Positions 26,778 through 35,890 are shown, numbered from the stretch's first letter. The stretch is DNA of 64,000 nt from CG2-30-36-16 sp964372115 (GCA_964372115.1 CAYJPN010000008.1:1-64000); one strand, 5' to 3'. The notes: generated from the sequence alone by a model not told the origin. Translations and numbers: made by a program.

Positions 26778-26945
26778 TTTGTTATCTCCTCTAAATGAAT
26801 ACAATTGCTAAGGCAATAAGATCATTTTTTTTGTTTGAGAAAAATCTCCGGCAGTAAGAGAATAAAAATAAACGCCCGAAGCCAATCCTCTTCCGTCAAA
26901 TTTTACAAAGTGCTCACCCGCCGATTGGTAACTATTTACAAGTGT
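26581..26945. repeat. 365-bp direct repeat, copy 1 (identical partner 27898-28262)
   Basis: By eye this block is identical to 27898-28262 with a constant offset of 1317 bp. It spans the last 135 or so bases of the gene at 26808, the 30-bp spacer and the first 200 or so bases of the next gene. It shows a recent tandem duplication or ongoing gene conversion. Confidence 0.8.
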
Positions 26946-28094
26946 TTTTACTTTGCGTCCGAGAACATCGTAAACCTTCAATGTTACCAATCCGTCCTTT
27001 GGTATCTGGTAGCGGATAGTTGTAGATGGATTGAAGGGATTAGGGTAGTTCTGCTCAAGCGCATAATTTCTCGGTTCTATATTTACCGGGTTGTTAACTC
27101 CAGTAACGGTAAATGTGTCGAGCATTCTAATCAATGTTCTTTCGGCATTTGTAATGAAGTATAAGTGCATTGGCTTTTCGTTATCCCCAACAACCCGATT
27201 AATATAGCTATCATGAATTCGCCTCCATGTTTCTCCGTCATTTTCTGTTAGGAATAAGCCGGCACTTAAACCGGCATAAAACCGTCCCGGAGTAGTTCCA
27301 TCAAAAGCAAAACTATATATCACAAATGTACTGCCAACCACTGATCTTAAACCGGCGCCTATTTCAGTCCAATTTTGTCCATCATCCGTTGTTTTATAAA
27401 TTTTATCGTATGAAGCCGCATAGAGAATACCTGGCTGAGATTTGTCTACATAAAGTGCTAAAAATTGAGATGTAGAATTTTCATGTAAAATTGAAAACCA
27501 TGTATTTCCTTGATCTGTGGTTTTGTAAATATCTTTAAAAAATGGACCGCTCCACCCGTATGCAATCATAGAATCAGTTGGATGAAATTGTAAATCAACA
27601 ATAAATCTTGGCAGATCAACTGTAGTCCATGAATTTCCCCCATTTATGCTCTTATATAGAGTCCAGGTACCCAAATAAGGATCCAACGATTCCTGTGCAA
27701 AAACTAAGTTGGGAGTTAACGGGCTTACATTAACAAAGTAAAAGTAGCCTTCAACCGGAAGTTTAAACCAGGTGAAGCCAGAGTCAAGCGTTTTGAATAG
27801 ACCATGATACGCACCAAGATAACCTTCTTTGGGATCTATCTGATTCATTGATAAATCATAACAACCCCATGGGTCTGAACTAAATGATGCGCTGTCCCAT
27901 GTTTCGCCATAATTAGTAGATCTTTGTACCCCCGGACCGGTAATTAAAATTTCGCCAGGATTTTTATTTACTAATTCAATTGAAGTGATCCAGTTGGCAG
28001 TAAAAAGTGTATCTAAATTTTGCGCCCTGCTTGCGCTGGCAAATAAAACCAAAAACATTAAAGAAACATTTTTAAAAGTATTTAAATATTTCAT
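26808..28094 (-). CDS. T9SS-exported Asp-box (BNR) repeat protein, copy B
   Basis: 428 residues from the ATG at 28094 with AGGAG upstream; the frame is open a further nine codons. Signal peptide (about 1-25, FASASRAQ), six Asp-box repeats including TENDGETW near residue 295, a short linker, then a complete T9SS type A domain (NYPNPFNPSTTIRYQIPKDG, SGVYFYSL, end KKMILLP). The fold is probably a beta-propeller like sialidases or photosystem assembly factor YCF48. No catalytic residues can be assigned. It lies 30 bp after the stop of the FG-GAP gene and 30 bp before copy A, forming a three-gene unit. Confidence 0.85.
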   Translation of the reverse strand: MKYLNTFKNVSLMFLVLFASASRAQNLDTLFTANWITSIELVNKNPGEILITGPGVQRSTNYGETWDSASFSSDPWGCYDLSMNQIDPKEGYLGAYHGLFKTLDSGFTWFKLPVEGYFYFVNVSPLTPNLVFAQESLDPYLGTWTLYKSINGGNSWTTVDLPRFIVDLQFHPTDSMIAYGWSGPFFKDIYKTTDQGNTWFSILHENSTSQFLALYVDKSQPGILYAASYDKIYKTTDDGQNWTEIGAGLRSVVGSTFVIYSFAFDGTTPGRFYAGLSAGLFLTENDGETWRRIHDSYINRVVGDNEKPMHLYFITNAERTLIRMLDTFTVTGVNNPVNIEPRNYALEQNYPNPFNPSTTIRYQIPKDGLVTLKVYDVLGRKVKTLVNSYQSAGEHFVKFDGRGLASGVYFYSLTAGDFSQTKKMILLP

Positions 28095-28262
28095 TTTGTT
28101 ATCTCCTCTAAATGAATACAATTGCTAAGGCAATAAGATCATTTTTTTTGTTTGAGAAAAATCTCCGGCAGTAAGAGAATAAAAATAAACGCCCGAAGCC
28201 AATCCTCTTCCGTCAAATTTTACAAAGTGCTCACCCGCCGATTGGTAACTATTTACAAGTGT
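27898..28262. repeat. 365-bp direct repeat, copy 2
   Basis: Partner of 26581-26945. It joins the end of the FG-GAP gene (28125) to the start of Asp-box copy B. The last 45 or so residues of the FG-GAP protein and of copy B are therefore the same. Confidence 0.8.
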
Positions 28263-29804
28263 CTTTACTTCACTGCCGAGAATGTCGTATATTTTTAATG
28301 TTACCATTCCGTCCTTCGGTATTGCGTAACGAATTGTTGTGGATGGATTAAAGGGATTCGGATATGCATTACTTAACCAATAATCATGTTGTTCGCATAT
28401 TTCATCCTTAAATCCTACAGTACCCGTTTTTTTATAAATTTTTGTAAATCCCCTCAGACTATTGTTTTCAACTAAATCCATACTAATTAAAATTTCGGGA
28501 TAATCATCTCCGTCCAAATCTGACGATGTGGCTGACCAATAGACACTGTTTTGGTTTAATAGTTCATTTCTCTTTAAATAATAAAGTTGAAAGTTTCCGT
28601 TAATGAACTTAAAAACTAAAAGATGCTGGTGGATGCAAAGCAGTATTTCATTTAATCCATCATTATCAAGATCAATTTCCTGCATATTACTCGCATAAAA
28701 ACTAATTGAGCCGATTATACCAATTTTATATTTCACACTATATAAATCATCTTTATCCGATTCGTATATGTATATTATTGTGCTGTTCACACCTGAGATA
28801 TATCCGTCACCGCTTATCCATAATTCAGGTTTCCCATTTAAATCAAAATCATGAGTAAAAAATTGAAGAAATGTATTTTTAACCGGGATTGAGTCAATTC
28901 TTATAACATTGTAATTATTCGCTTCAACATATTCATATACAAATATTTCACCTCGATAATTACTTGCAACAAAGTTTTGTTTTCCATCTGAGTCAAAATC
29001 ACCAAATGAAAAACCTTTGGGATGGAGAATAGACGGTTTATTCTCATAAACGATTTTAAATGTATTTTCAGCGCTGTCATATTTTGCGATTTGAAACTTA
29101 TTACTGTATTCGAGACGATATATCATCTCAAGAGATTCATCCCCATCCATATCGTACAAACTGATATCAACAGGCGACTCAGGTTCAATGGTTGGATCAA
29201 AGACTAACTTCGGCTTTGTCGGGTAGCCCGTTGATGAATCGACAGTTAGAATATTTATATAAAAATCACTCGTGTTTGGGACTCGAACGGTACTAATTAA
29301 TTCAAGAGTTCCATCGTTTTCAATATCTCTAATGCACCAAATTCCCAAAGGAGGATCTAGATAGGTATAAATCGAATCATAAGAACCATTGTGGTCTATT
29401 TCATAAATTATAGATGAATATCCGCCTAAATAGAATTGATAATTTCCATAAACCTCTTTTTTACCATCACTATTAACATCGGTTATGATTAAGGAATCAT
29501 TTTTATATACCGGAATTTCATTCCAATATCTGTATAAATTGGAGAACTGAGAAGTATCAATATTTCTTAAATCCACAAGGAAATCAAAATTATTTTCATC
29601 AAAATTAGATAACTCATTCGTTTTCAAAAAAGTTTTTCCGGTCAGTTTATCTGTAATCTTTATAAGATCTGTATCCACTACAGAAAGATTATAACGCCTT
29701 TCTTCATCTTTTGAAAAATCTTCAAATATCTGACACGGAGTACTTGTATATGAAGAAAATATTATGAGTAAAATAAATTTAAAATTTAAAAAGCTTTTAG
29801 ACAT
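28125..29804 (-). CDS. T9SS-exported FG-GAP/VCBS-like beta-propeller protein
   Basis: 559 residues with signal peptide (hydrophobic 8-20). At least seven Asp-rich calcium-binding loops of the DxDxDG type are spaced about 45-60 residues apart (DVNSDGKKE, DIENDGTLE, DMDGDESLE, DFDSDGKQN, DFDLNGKPE, DLDNDGLNE, DLDGDDYPE), typical of an integrin-alpha-like seven-bladed propeller. The C-terminus is a T9SS domain (NAYPNPFNPSTTIRYAIP, SGVYFYSL, end MILLP). Its last segment is identical to that of the neighbouring Asp-box protein. It is likely a surface adhesin or binding protein. No enzyme motif is visible. It is the first gene of the minus-strand T9SS cluster. Confidence 0.83.
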   Translation of the reverse strand: MSKSFLNFKFILLIIFSSYTSTPCQIFEDFSKDEERRYNLSVVDTDLIKITDKLTGKTFLKTNELSNFDENNFDFLVDLRNIDTSQFSNLYRYWNEIPVYKNDSLIITDVNSDGKKEVYGNYQFYLGGYSSIIYEIDHNGSYDSIYTYLDPPLGIWCIRDIENDGTLELISTVRVPNTSDFYINILTVDSSTGYPTKPKLVFDPTIEPESPVDISLYDMDGDESLEMIYRLEYSNKFQIAKYDSAENTFKIVYENKPSILHPKGFSFGDFDSDGKQNFVASNYRGEIFVYEYVEANNYNVIRIDSIPVKNTFLQFFTHDFDLNGKPELWISGDGYISGVNSTIIYIYESDKDDLYSVKYKIGIIGSISFYASNMQEIDLDNDGLNEILLCIHQHLLVFKFINGNFQLYYLKRNELLNQNSVYWSATSSDLDGDDYPEILISMDLVENNSLRGFTKIYKKTGTVGFKDEICEQHDYWLSNAYPNPFNPSTTIRYAIPKDGMVTLKIYDILGSEVKTLVNSYQSAGEHFVKFDGRGLASGVYFYSLTAGDFSQTKKMILLP

Positions 29805-29812
29805 TCTTGCTA

Positions 29813-30175
29813 TTATTTCGATAGTGTTAAAAAAGGTTCAATAGAAAAGTAAAGTACGGCGCCGTGGGTATTCCTGATAAAAATCAATGCCGTACATGCA
29901 AAACATTTATTAAATATCAACATAACATCTATTATCGATAGTGTTACTGTAAATCTATAAAAAAAAACGGCAAGAAGCAGATTTACAATGTATAATGTAC
30001 AATGAGCGACCAGATTATCTGCTTCTTTGGAAAGAATTGCGATTTGTAACATAAAAATGTAACCCGGAACAGCAGATTTTATTTTATAATTTTTTACCAC
30101 CGTTCCCCCGAAACCGGACAAACCGGAAAGTAAAAAAACGAAAGTAAAAAGTGGTAATATTTTATAATTCATCAT
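29813..30175 (-). CDS. doubtful ORF with signal-like N-terminus, possibly a gene remnant
   Basis: The frame is open from 30241, but ATG 30175 gives a better start: a lysine, then a 17-residue hydrophobic run and SGFGGTVV, like a signal peptide. From about residue 55 the translation runs through a palindrome (29974-30025) and repeats such as AATGTATAATGTACAATG and looks like non-coding DNA. It is probably the first part of a lost secreted protein fused by chance to repeat DNA. Its stop lies 8 bp from the start of the FG-GAP gene on the same strand. Confidence 0.3.
   Translation of the reverse strand: MMNYKILPLFTFVFLLSGLSGFGGTVVKNYKIKSAVPGYIFMLQIAILSKEADNLVAHCTLYIVNLLLAVFFYRFTVTLSIIDVMLIFNKCFACTALIFIRNTHGAVLYFSIEPFLTLSK
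29974..30025. repeat. short palindromic element containing AATGTATAATGTACAATG
   Basis: GAAGCAGAT (29974-29982) and ATCTGCTTC (30017-30025) are perfect complements around a 34-nt centre. The centre holds AATGTATAATGTACAATG, a word that recurs in similar form near 30568-30584 and 46567-46586. The sequence just left of it (AAATCTATAAAAAAAAACGGCAAGA) resembles 30295-30317. Confidence 0.55.
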
Positions 30176-30241
30176 GTTTTTTATTTTATGTTTTCTGCCA
30201 AATATTACACAAATTTTATTGATAAGGTACGAAATAAGCAA

Positions 30242-30672
30242 TTTATATTTTTGTTGTCTAGTACCATAACTGCTCCCGTAAAAATTGTTGCTGCAAATTT
30301 ATAAAAAAACGGAAAGAGGTAAATGTTTTTTGTTTAGGCGCCTATTACTTCCGGTTGTTTCGATACGTCCCGCCGTGCAGCGTTTCAATTTTTTTTAAGA
30401 ACTAACTCGGCGGGACACTCAACAACCTTGCGCAGACAATTACTCGCATTCATTGAGGAAACAATCAACAACTTTGCATAATCCAAGGTGACTGAGTGTC
30501 CCGCCAGATGTGTTGCCGAATATTTCAAAAATCTTTTACTGGCGGGACGTATCGAAGGCACCGGAAAGAATGTATAATGGACAATGAAAAATGAAAAATG
30601 CCGGAAAAAATTTGACGATGGTGTTTTGCGAATAAGTAATTACCTGCTAAGCTACAAATAACTAATCATCAA
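30242..30672. other. gene-free stretch holding the cloverleaf element
   Basis: Apart from the nested inverted repeat (30348-30565) and a short AT-rich run of AATG words at 30570-30600, nothing is recognised. It lies downstream of pyruvate kinase on the minus strand, so the element would be in that gene's 3' region. Confidence 0.5.
30348..30565. repeat. nested inverted repeat with cloverleaf folding
   Basis: The ends CTTCCGG...TTCGATAC (30348-30366) and GTATCGAA...CCGGAAAG (30549-30565) are imperfect terminal inverted repeats. Inside are hairpin 1 (GTCCCGCCG 30367-30375 with CGGCGGGAC 30408-30416), a central arm (ACTCA 30417-30421 with TGAGT 30493-30497, plus CCTTG 30426-30430 with CAAGG 30484-30488) and hairpin 2 (GTCCCGCCAG 30498-30507 with CTGGCGGGAC 30539-30548). 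The arms abut without spare bases, as in a four-way junction. No protein is encoded. A MITE, REP-like element or structured RNA are all possible. Confidence 0.8.
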
Positions 30673-32112
30673 CTAAATAACTTCAAACCTTAGCCAGTTT
30701 GCGCGGCTGTGCTCGCTGTAGGGCGCACCTGCTGCAAATAATACAACATCTCCCTCATGCACATGCCCGCTTTCGAGCAGTAATTTTTTTGCTTTTTCAA
30801 TTGCAAAGTGTTCTTTATCTATTTCGGATAAATAAATTGATGTTACACCCCATCTTAAACATAACTGGTTCATTGTTTCAAAGCTGTTTGTAAAAGCAAT
30901 AATCTTTGCGTTAGGTCTAAACTTTGCAAGGTTTACCGCCGTACGACCTTTGAATGTAAATACAACTATTGCCGCCGCGTTTACCTGTCTGCCCATAGAC
31001 GCAATACCGCGACCGACAGAATCAAATAGGTTTTCTTCCATTTCTTCGGGAATAGGAAACTCAACCTGTCGGCAGGTACGGTTATGAAGCTCGGCATCTT
31101 TTACAATGTCGTTCATTATACTAACCGTCTGCATTGGATATTTACCCACAGAAGTTTCGCCGCTTAACATAACAACGTCGGTGCCGTCCCAAACTGCGTT
31201 TGCTACATCGCTTGCTTCCGCGCGTGTGGGTATAGGATTACTAATCATCGACTCAAGCATTTGTGTTGCGGTTATAACAAGTTTACCGTAAGCGTTACAT
31301 TTGTTTATAATTTGTTTTTGAATAGAAGGTACTACGTAGGGTGGAAGTTCAACACCGAGATCGCCACGAGCAACCATAATACCGTCGGATACTTTTAATA
31401 TTTCGTCAAAATTATCTACAGCCTCTTTTTTTTCAATCTTTGCGATGATTGGTCTTACTATGTTGCGTTTAAGCAGCCATTCACGTAAATCAGTAATATC
31501 TTTTGCGCTTCTTACAAAAGATAGCGCTATAAAATCTATATGATGTTGCAGAGCAAACTCAAGATCGCGGTAATCTTTTTCTGTAACCGAGGGTGTGGAA
31601 AGTTTCATACCGGGCAGGTTCATTCCCTTTCTCGGCTTTAAAGTTCCGCCGTTTTCAATAAGACAAATAACCGAACTTTTTTGTTTTTTTGTTATCCGCA
31701 ATCTTAACAAACCATCGTTGATTAAAACCGGGTCGCCAACTTGCGCATCGTCTGCAAGAAATTTATAGGATGTTGAAATTTTTTCTTTAGTACCAATTAT
31801 ATCTTCTGTTGTTATTTCAATTGTTTCACCGGATATCAATTCTATCTCCGGCTCTTCAAGTTCACCGACTCTTATCTTCGGTCCCTGCAAATCCATCAGT
31901 ACTGCAAGAGGTGTATTTTCATCTTTACAAGCGCCGTCGATATTATTAAATACCTCTTTATAAAATTCGTAACTGCCGTGCGAAAAATTAAGGCGTACTC
32001 CATCCATACCGGATAAAATTAATTTGTAAATCGTTTCTCTACTGTAAGTGGCGGGACCAAGAGTGCAGAGAATTTTTGTTTTTGCAAATACATCTGTTAA
32101 ATGTTTTTTCAT
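30673..32112 (-). CDS. pyk: pyruvate kinase
   Basis: 479 residues, normal for bacterial enzymes. Motifs: TKILCTLGPATYS, VRLNFSHGSYEFY, LMDLQGPKIRVG, the active-site region IIAKIEKKEAVDNFDEIL (catalytic lysine), MVARGDLGVELP and ITATQMLESMI, TRAEASDVANAVWDGTD. The C-terminal allosteric domain is complete to HSRANWLRFEVI. It converts phosphoenolpyruvate and ADP to pyruvate and ATP in glycolysis, in the cytoplasm. The start overlaps the stop of the Lon-like protease gene by 4 bp (ATGA type), so the two are translationally coupled, which is an unusual pairing. Confidence 0.97.
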   Translation of the reverse strand: MKKHLTDVFAKTKILCTLGPATYSRETIYKLILSGMDGVRLNFSHGSYEFYKEVFNNIDGACKDENTPLAVLMDLQGPKIRVGELEEPEIELISGETIEITTEDIIGTKEKISTSYKFLADDAQVGDPVLINDGLLRLRITKKQKSSVICLIENGGTLKPRKGMNLPGMKLSTPSVTEKDYRDLEFALQHHIDFIALSFVRSAKDITDLREWLLKRNIVRPIIAKIEKKEAVDNFDEILKVSDGIMVARGDLGVELPPYVVPSIQKQIINKCNAYGKLVITATQMLESMISNPIPTRAEASDVANAVWDGTDVVMLSGETSVGKYPMQTVSIMNDIVKDAELHNRTCRQVEFPIPEEMEENLFDSVGRGIASMGRQVNAAAIVVFTFKGRTAVNLAKFRPNAKIIAFTNSFETMNQLCLRWGVTSIYLSEIDKEHFAIEKAKKLLLESGHVHEGDVVLFAAGAPYSEHSRANWLRFEVI

Positions 32113-34604
32113 TTTGTTTTTGCCGCCGGTTTTTTAGTCGTTGGTTTTTTTGCTAATCTTCTTTTAGGGGGTCTAGCTGCGGCTTTAGCTTTTTGAAACA
32201 GTTCTTTTATTTTCTTTTCAACAAGATAAAAAACGGAATTAGTTTCGTATTTATTGTTTATCCGTCTGCCCGCTTTTACACCGGTTAATATTTCAATGCC
32301 CTGTTCAATTCGTTCAATCGGGTAAATGTTAAACTCGCCTTTTTTTACTGACTCGATAATATCTTCGCGAAGCATTAAATCTTTTACATTTTGTTTAGGA
32401 ATTACAACTCCTTGCTTTTTATTGAAGCCATGGAATTTGCACACATCATAAAATCCTTCAATCTTTTCATTAACCCCGCCTATAGGCTGTACATCACCTT
32501 TTTGATTGAGCGAACCGGTAACTGCTATGCTTTGTTTTAACGGCAAATCGGCGAGTGTTGAAAGCAGTGTAAATATTTCCGCGCATGAAGCGCTGTCGCC
32601 GTCAACCATTGAGTAGGACTGCTCGAACACAATATTTGCATTAAACGAAAGCGGCATTGATTGTCCGAATGTTTCTTTAAAGTAGCCTGTAATAATCAGC
32701 ATTCCTTTATTGTAAGATTTTCCGCTCATACCGGATTCGCGCTCTACATTTATAATAGAGCCGTTGCCAAGCGAAATGGTTGCAGTAATTCTTGTAGGTC
32801 TGCCGAAAGCGTAAAACTCGGCGTCGTAAACAGCAAGACCGTTTATCTGCCCGATACGCTCTCCCTGCGTATCAATCAATACGCTTTGCTCTTCTATCAT
32901 ATCGTTCACTTTCGATTCGAGCAAACCGTGGCGTTCCTTTGCGAGCATGTACGCTTTTTGAACATGAGGCGCGCTTACGACTTTAAAGCCGTCATCAAGC
33001 GCCCAAAAATTCGCCTCGCGAGCAACATCGGCAATTTGCGAAAATCTTGTAGTGAGTTTATCCTTCTGCCCGGCAAAACGCGCTGAAAGTTCAATAAGAT
33101 ATGCAATCGCGCTTTTATCAAACTCGCAAAGGTTTTCATCTTTAATAAGTTTTTTTATAACGCGAGCGTATTGAACAAGTACAACCGAATTTCGTTTTAT
33201 CTCGTAATCAAAATCAGCCTTAACTTTGAATATTTTTTTAAAGTCGTATTCATAGTTAGCAAGCATACTGTAAATCTGCTGGCTGCCTATCATAATAACT
33301 TTTGTATCTATATTAATTGGTTCGGGTTTAAGTGTAGAAGCTGTAAACTGATAATAACTTCCGGGGTCTTGTATTTCAAGTTTGCGGTAGGTTAGCACAC
33401 GTTTTAAAGTACGCCAAACCGATGGTTCTTCAAACAGATGATTTACATTGAGCACAAGATATCCGCCGTTTGCTCTTAAAAGCGAACCGCATTTAATTTT
33501 TGTAAAATCGGTGTACCAGCCGCCTCTGCCGTCGCTTATTTTTTCAACCGTACCGAAAATATTTGTGTGCGTCGGGTTTGTTTCAATAATTACAGGGCAC
33601 TGTTTTAACCCGCTGTTGTCGAGAATTATATTTACATCATACGCTCTAAAATAATCTATCACAAAACCTTCCGGGGTTGTTGCGCCTTCCGGTTTTAAAC
33701 CTTTGAACACGTGGATATTATCGAGAATATTTTCTTCAACCTGATCGAGGTATTCAATTACTTTTTTGTCGGTATACTTTTCTTTTAAGTTTAATATAAC
33801 TCCGTTTACAACAGCCTGTGCATATTCGCGTTCAAGATTTTCAAGTTTATCTTGAAACTCCTGACTTATTTTTAACCCTTTTCTAAATATTTTTTGAAGC
33901 TCTTCTTTATGATGAGTATATTTTTTTACGATGTCTGAAGCCTCTACTTTTGAAATCACTTTTTCCTGTACCTTTTCATCAATCATTTGAATAGGCACCG
34001 ACTTTCCTTTAATGATCGGGAAAACCTCCGGTTGTGCGGTATCGCCAACTTTAATATGACCGAGCGAAAAATTTTCTTTTTCCAATCTTTCATTAAAACT
34101 ATTCAGCAGTTCCTGTTCTTTATCGCTGTACTGGTTTATAATTTTTTTCTTTTTATTCGAGTATGCCTCTGTCTCAAGTGCAACCGGTATTTTCTTTTTT
34201 AATAGTTCGATTGCCGATGTTAAATCGTGCTGAAACTCTTTTGCTATTCCTGTTTCAAATACTAACAGTAACGGCATATCTTCATCTTTAAAATTATTTA
34301 CATATGCATAATCGTATAACGAAGGACAATTGCCGCTTATTTTTTCGAGCATCTTTTTTACTGTTGTGGCTTTACCTGTACCGGAAAGACCGGCAATATA
34401 AATATTGTATCCGGGGCTTCTCAAATCTACGCCAAGCTTTATTGCCTTTAGCGCACGTTCCTGTCCTATTATTCCTTCAATCGGCTCTATATCGCTTGTC
34501 GAGTCGAAATCGAAAACATCTTCGTCGCATTTCCACCTAAGTTCTTCCGGTTTTAAAGAATTGAATTTTGCTGGACGGGGATATTTTACAAGGGATTTTG
34601 CCAT
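32109..34604 (-). CDS. Lon-like ATP-dependent protease (AAA_32/LonB-like) with basic tail
   Basis: 831 residues. N-terminal AAA+ part with Walker A GLSGTGKAT at 72-80, a long helical insertion (about 130-300) and a substrate/AAA lid region. The C-terminal S16 protease domain has catalytic S671 in MVDGDSAS and K714 in GGVNEKIEGF. This is the Lon-related family often annotated as AAA family ATPase / Lon protease, without the classical Lon N-terminal domain. It should unfold and degrade proteins in the cytoplasm. The last 30 residues are Lys/Ala/Pro-rich (PKRRLAKKPTTKKPAAKTK), like a histone H1 tail, which suggests nucleic-acid contact. It is followed by pyk with a 4-bp overlap. Confidence 0.9.
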   Translation of the reverse strand: MAKSLVKYPRPAKFNSLKPEELRWKCDEDVFDFDSTSDIEPIEGIIGQERALKAIKLGVDLRSPGYNIYIAGLSGTGKATTVKKMLEKISGNCPSLYDYAYVNNFKDEDMPLLLVFETGIAKEFQHDLTSAIELLKKKIPVALETEAYSNKKKKIINQYSDKEQELLNSFNERLEKENFSLGHIKVGDTAQPEVFPIIKGKSVPIQMIDEKVQEKVISKVEASDIVKKYTHHKEELQKIFRKGLKISQEFQDKLENLEREYAQAVVNGVILNLKEKYTDKKVIEYLDQVEENILDNIHVFKGLKPEGATTPEGFVIDYFRAYDVNIILDNSGLKQCPVIIETNPTHTNIFGTVEKISDGRGGWYTDFTKIKCGSLLRANGGYLVLNVNHLFEEPSVWRTLKRVLTYRKLEIQDPGSYYQFTASTLKPEPINIDTKVIMIGSQQIYSMLANYEYDFKKIFKVKADFDYEIKRNSVVLVQYARVIKKLIKDENLCEFDKSAIAYLIELSARFAGQKDKLTTRFSQIADVAREANFWALDDGFKVVSAPHVQKAYMLAKERHGLLESKVNDMIEEQSVLIDTQGERIGQINGLAVYDAEFYAFGRPTRITATISLGNGSIINVERESGMSGKSYNKGMLIITGYFKETFGQSMPLSFNANIVFEQSYSMVDGDSASCAEIFTLLSTLADLPLKQSIAVTGSLNQKGDVQPIGGVNEKIEGFYDVCKFHGFNKKQGVVIPKQNVKDLMLREDIIESVKKGEFNIYPIERIEQGIEILTGVKAGRRINNKYETNSVFYLVEKKIKELFQKAKAAARPPKRRLAKKPTTKKPAAKTK

Positions 34605-34759
34605 TTTTTAACCTTTGTTTGTTATGATGATAACTATGTTAAAAATAATTTCTTTACTAATTGAAAACTTAATTATTATTGTAGTTATAAACAAAATACT
34701 TTTATCGTGTTTGTTTTTATAAATATAATTTATGGTAATAAAACAAAGAGAAACAAAAA

Positions 34760-35890
34760 ATGACGATATCTGAAGCAAGGGAATTATTCCCGCATATAAA
34801 AGAAGGCAAAATTTATTTTAACCACGCCTCAACCGGACCATTTTCAACAAGAGTTTTGAGTGTTCTCGATAAACAAATAAAAGAAAAAACAATCGGTGAA
34901 ATTGACGGTTACGAAAATTTTGTAAATACAACCGCTGAGACAAAGGCAATGCTGGGCTCGATGATAAACTGCCCGCCGGATAATATTGCCTTTACCGACA
35001 ACACAACAAACAGTATAAACATACTTGCCCAGGGTTTAACCTGGTACGAAGGAGACGAAATAATTTTAAATGATCTCGAGTTTCCCGCAAATGTTTACCC
35101 GTTTCTTAACTTAAAAGAAAAAGGGGTAAATATTAAATTTGTTGCTTCTGAAAAAGGGATTGTTGAAGCTGACAAACTGATAGAAGCAGTAACCGAAAAA
35201 ACCAAATTAATTTCGGTTAGTTTTGTCCAGTTTTTAACAGGCTATAGAATCGACTTAGAAAAACTCGGACGATTTTGCGAAGAAAAAAATATTCTGTTTT
35301 GTGTAGATGCAATCCAGGGTTTGGGAGCTATAAAACTTGATGTACAAAAATACAAAATAAATTTTCTCGCTTGTGGTACCCAAAAGTGGTTACTTGGTAT
35401 GATGGGCTTAAGCTTTATTTATGTTGACTACAATCTTTTAAAAAATATTAAACCTGCGTATGCCGGCTGGCTTTCGGTAGAAAATGCATGGGATCTTCTA
35501 AATTATAATTTAACCTACCGCTCAAACGCCGAACGATTTCAACCCGGAACGTTAAACGCTTTTGGTATTTATGCGTTAAATGCCTCGTTGAAAATATTTC
35601 ACGAGGTCGGCTTAACGGATGTTGAAAATGCTGTAATAAGTAATTCAACTTATTTTGTAAAAAGGTTGGTCGAACTTGGATTGGAACCGATTTTAAAAGA
35701 TGTTCAAGAGAACAACATTGCCGGTATAGTGAGTTTCAGGCACGAAAAAGCAAACCGGATTTTTAAAATATTGATGGATAACAATATTCATTGCGCCGTG
35801 CGTGAAGGTATGGTTAGGTTTGCTCCCCATTTTTATAATATAAAAGATGAAATTGATATAGTTATAAATCATCTGAGGGATGTAAAATGA
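34760..35890 (+). CDS. class V aminotransferase (cysteine desulfurase-like fold)
   Basis: 376 residues. It starts with IYFNHASTGPFSTRVL, has FTDNTTNSINILAQGL (PLP phosphate region), FCVDAIQGLGAIKLDV (Asp at the pyridine nitrogen, then the usual QGLGA) and the Schiff-base lysine in ACGTQKWLLG. The C-terminal RPG-like segment is RFQPGTLNAFGIYAL. Members include isopenicillin-N epimerase-like enzymes, kynureninase-like and cysteine desulfurases. The lack of a conserved C-terminal catalytic cysteine loop makes desulfurase activity less likely. It is cytoplasmic and monocistronic, divergent from the Lon-like gene. Substrate unknown. Confidence 0.85.
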   Translation: MTISEARELFPHIKEGKIYFNHASTGPFSTRVLSVLDKQIKEKTIGEIDGYENFVNTTAETKAMLGSMINCPPDNIAFTDNTTNSINILAQGLTWYEGDEIILNDLEFPANVYPFLNLKEKGVNIKFVASEKGIVEADKLIEAVTEKTKLISVSFVQFLTGYRIDLEKLGRFCEEKNILFCVDAIQGLGAIKLDVQKYKINFLACGTQKWLLGMMGLSFIYVDYNLLKNIKPAYAGWLSVENAWDLLNYNLTYRSNAERFQPGTLNAFGIYALNASLKIFHEVGLTDVENAVISNSTYFVKRLVELGLEPILKDVQENNIAGIVSFRHEKANRIFKILMDNNIHCAVREGMVRFAPHFYNIKDEIDIVINHLRDVK

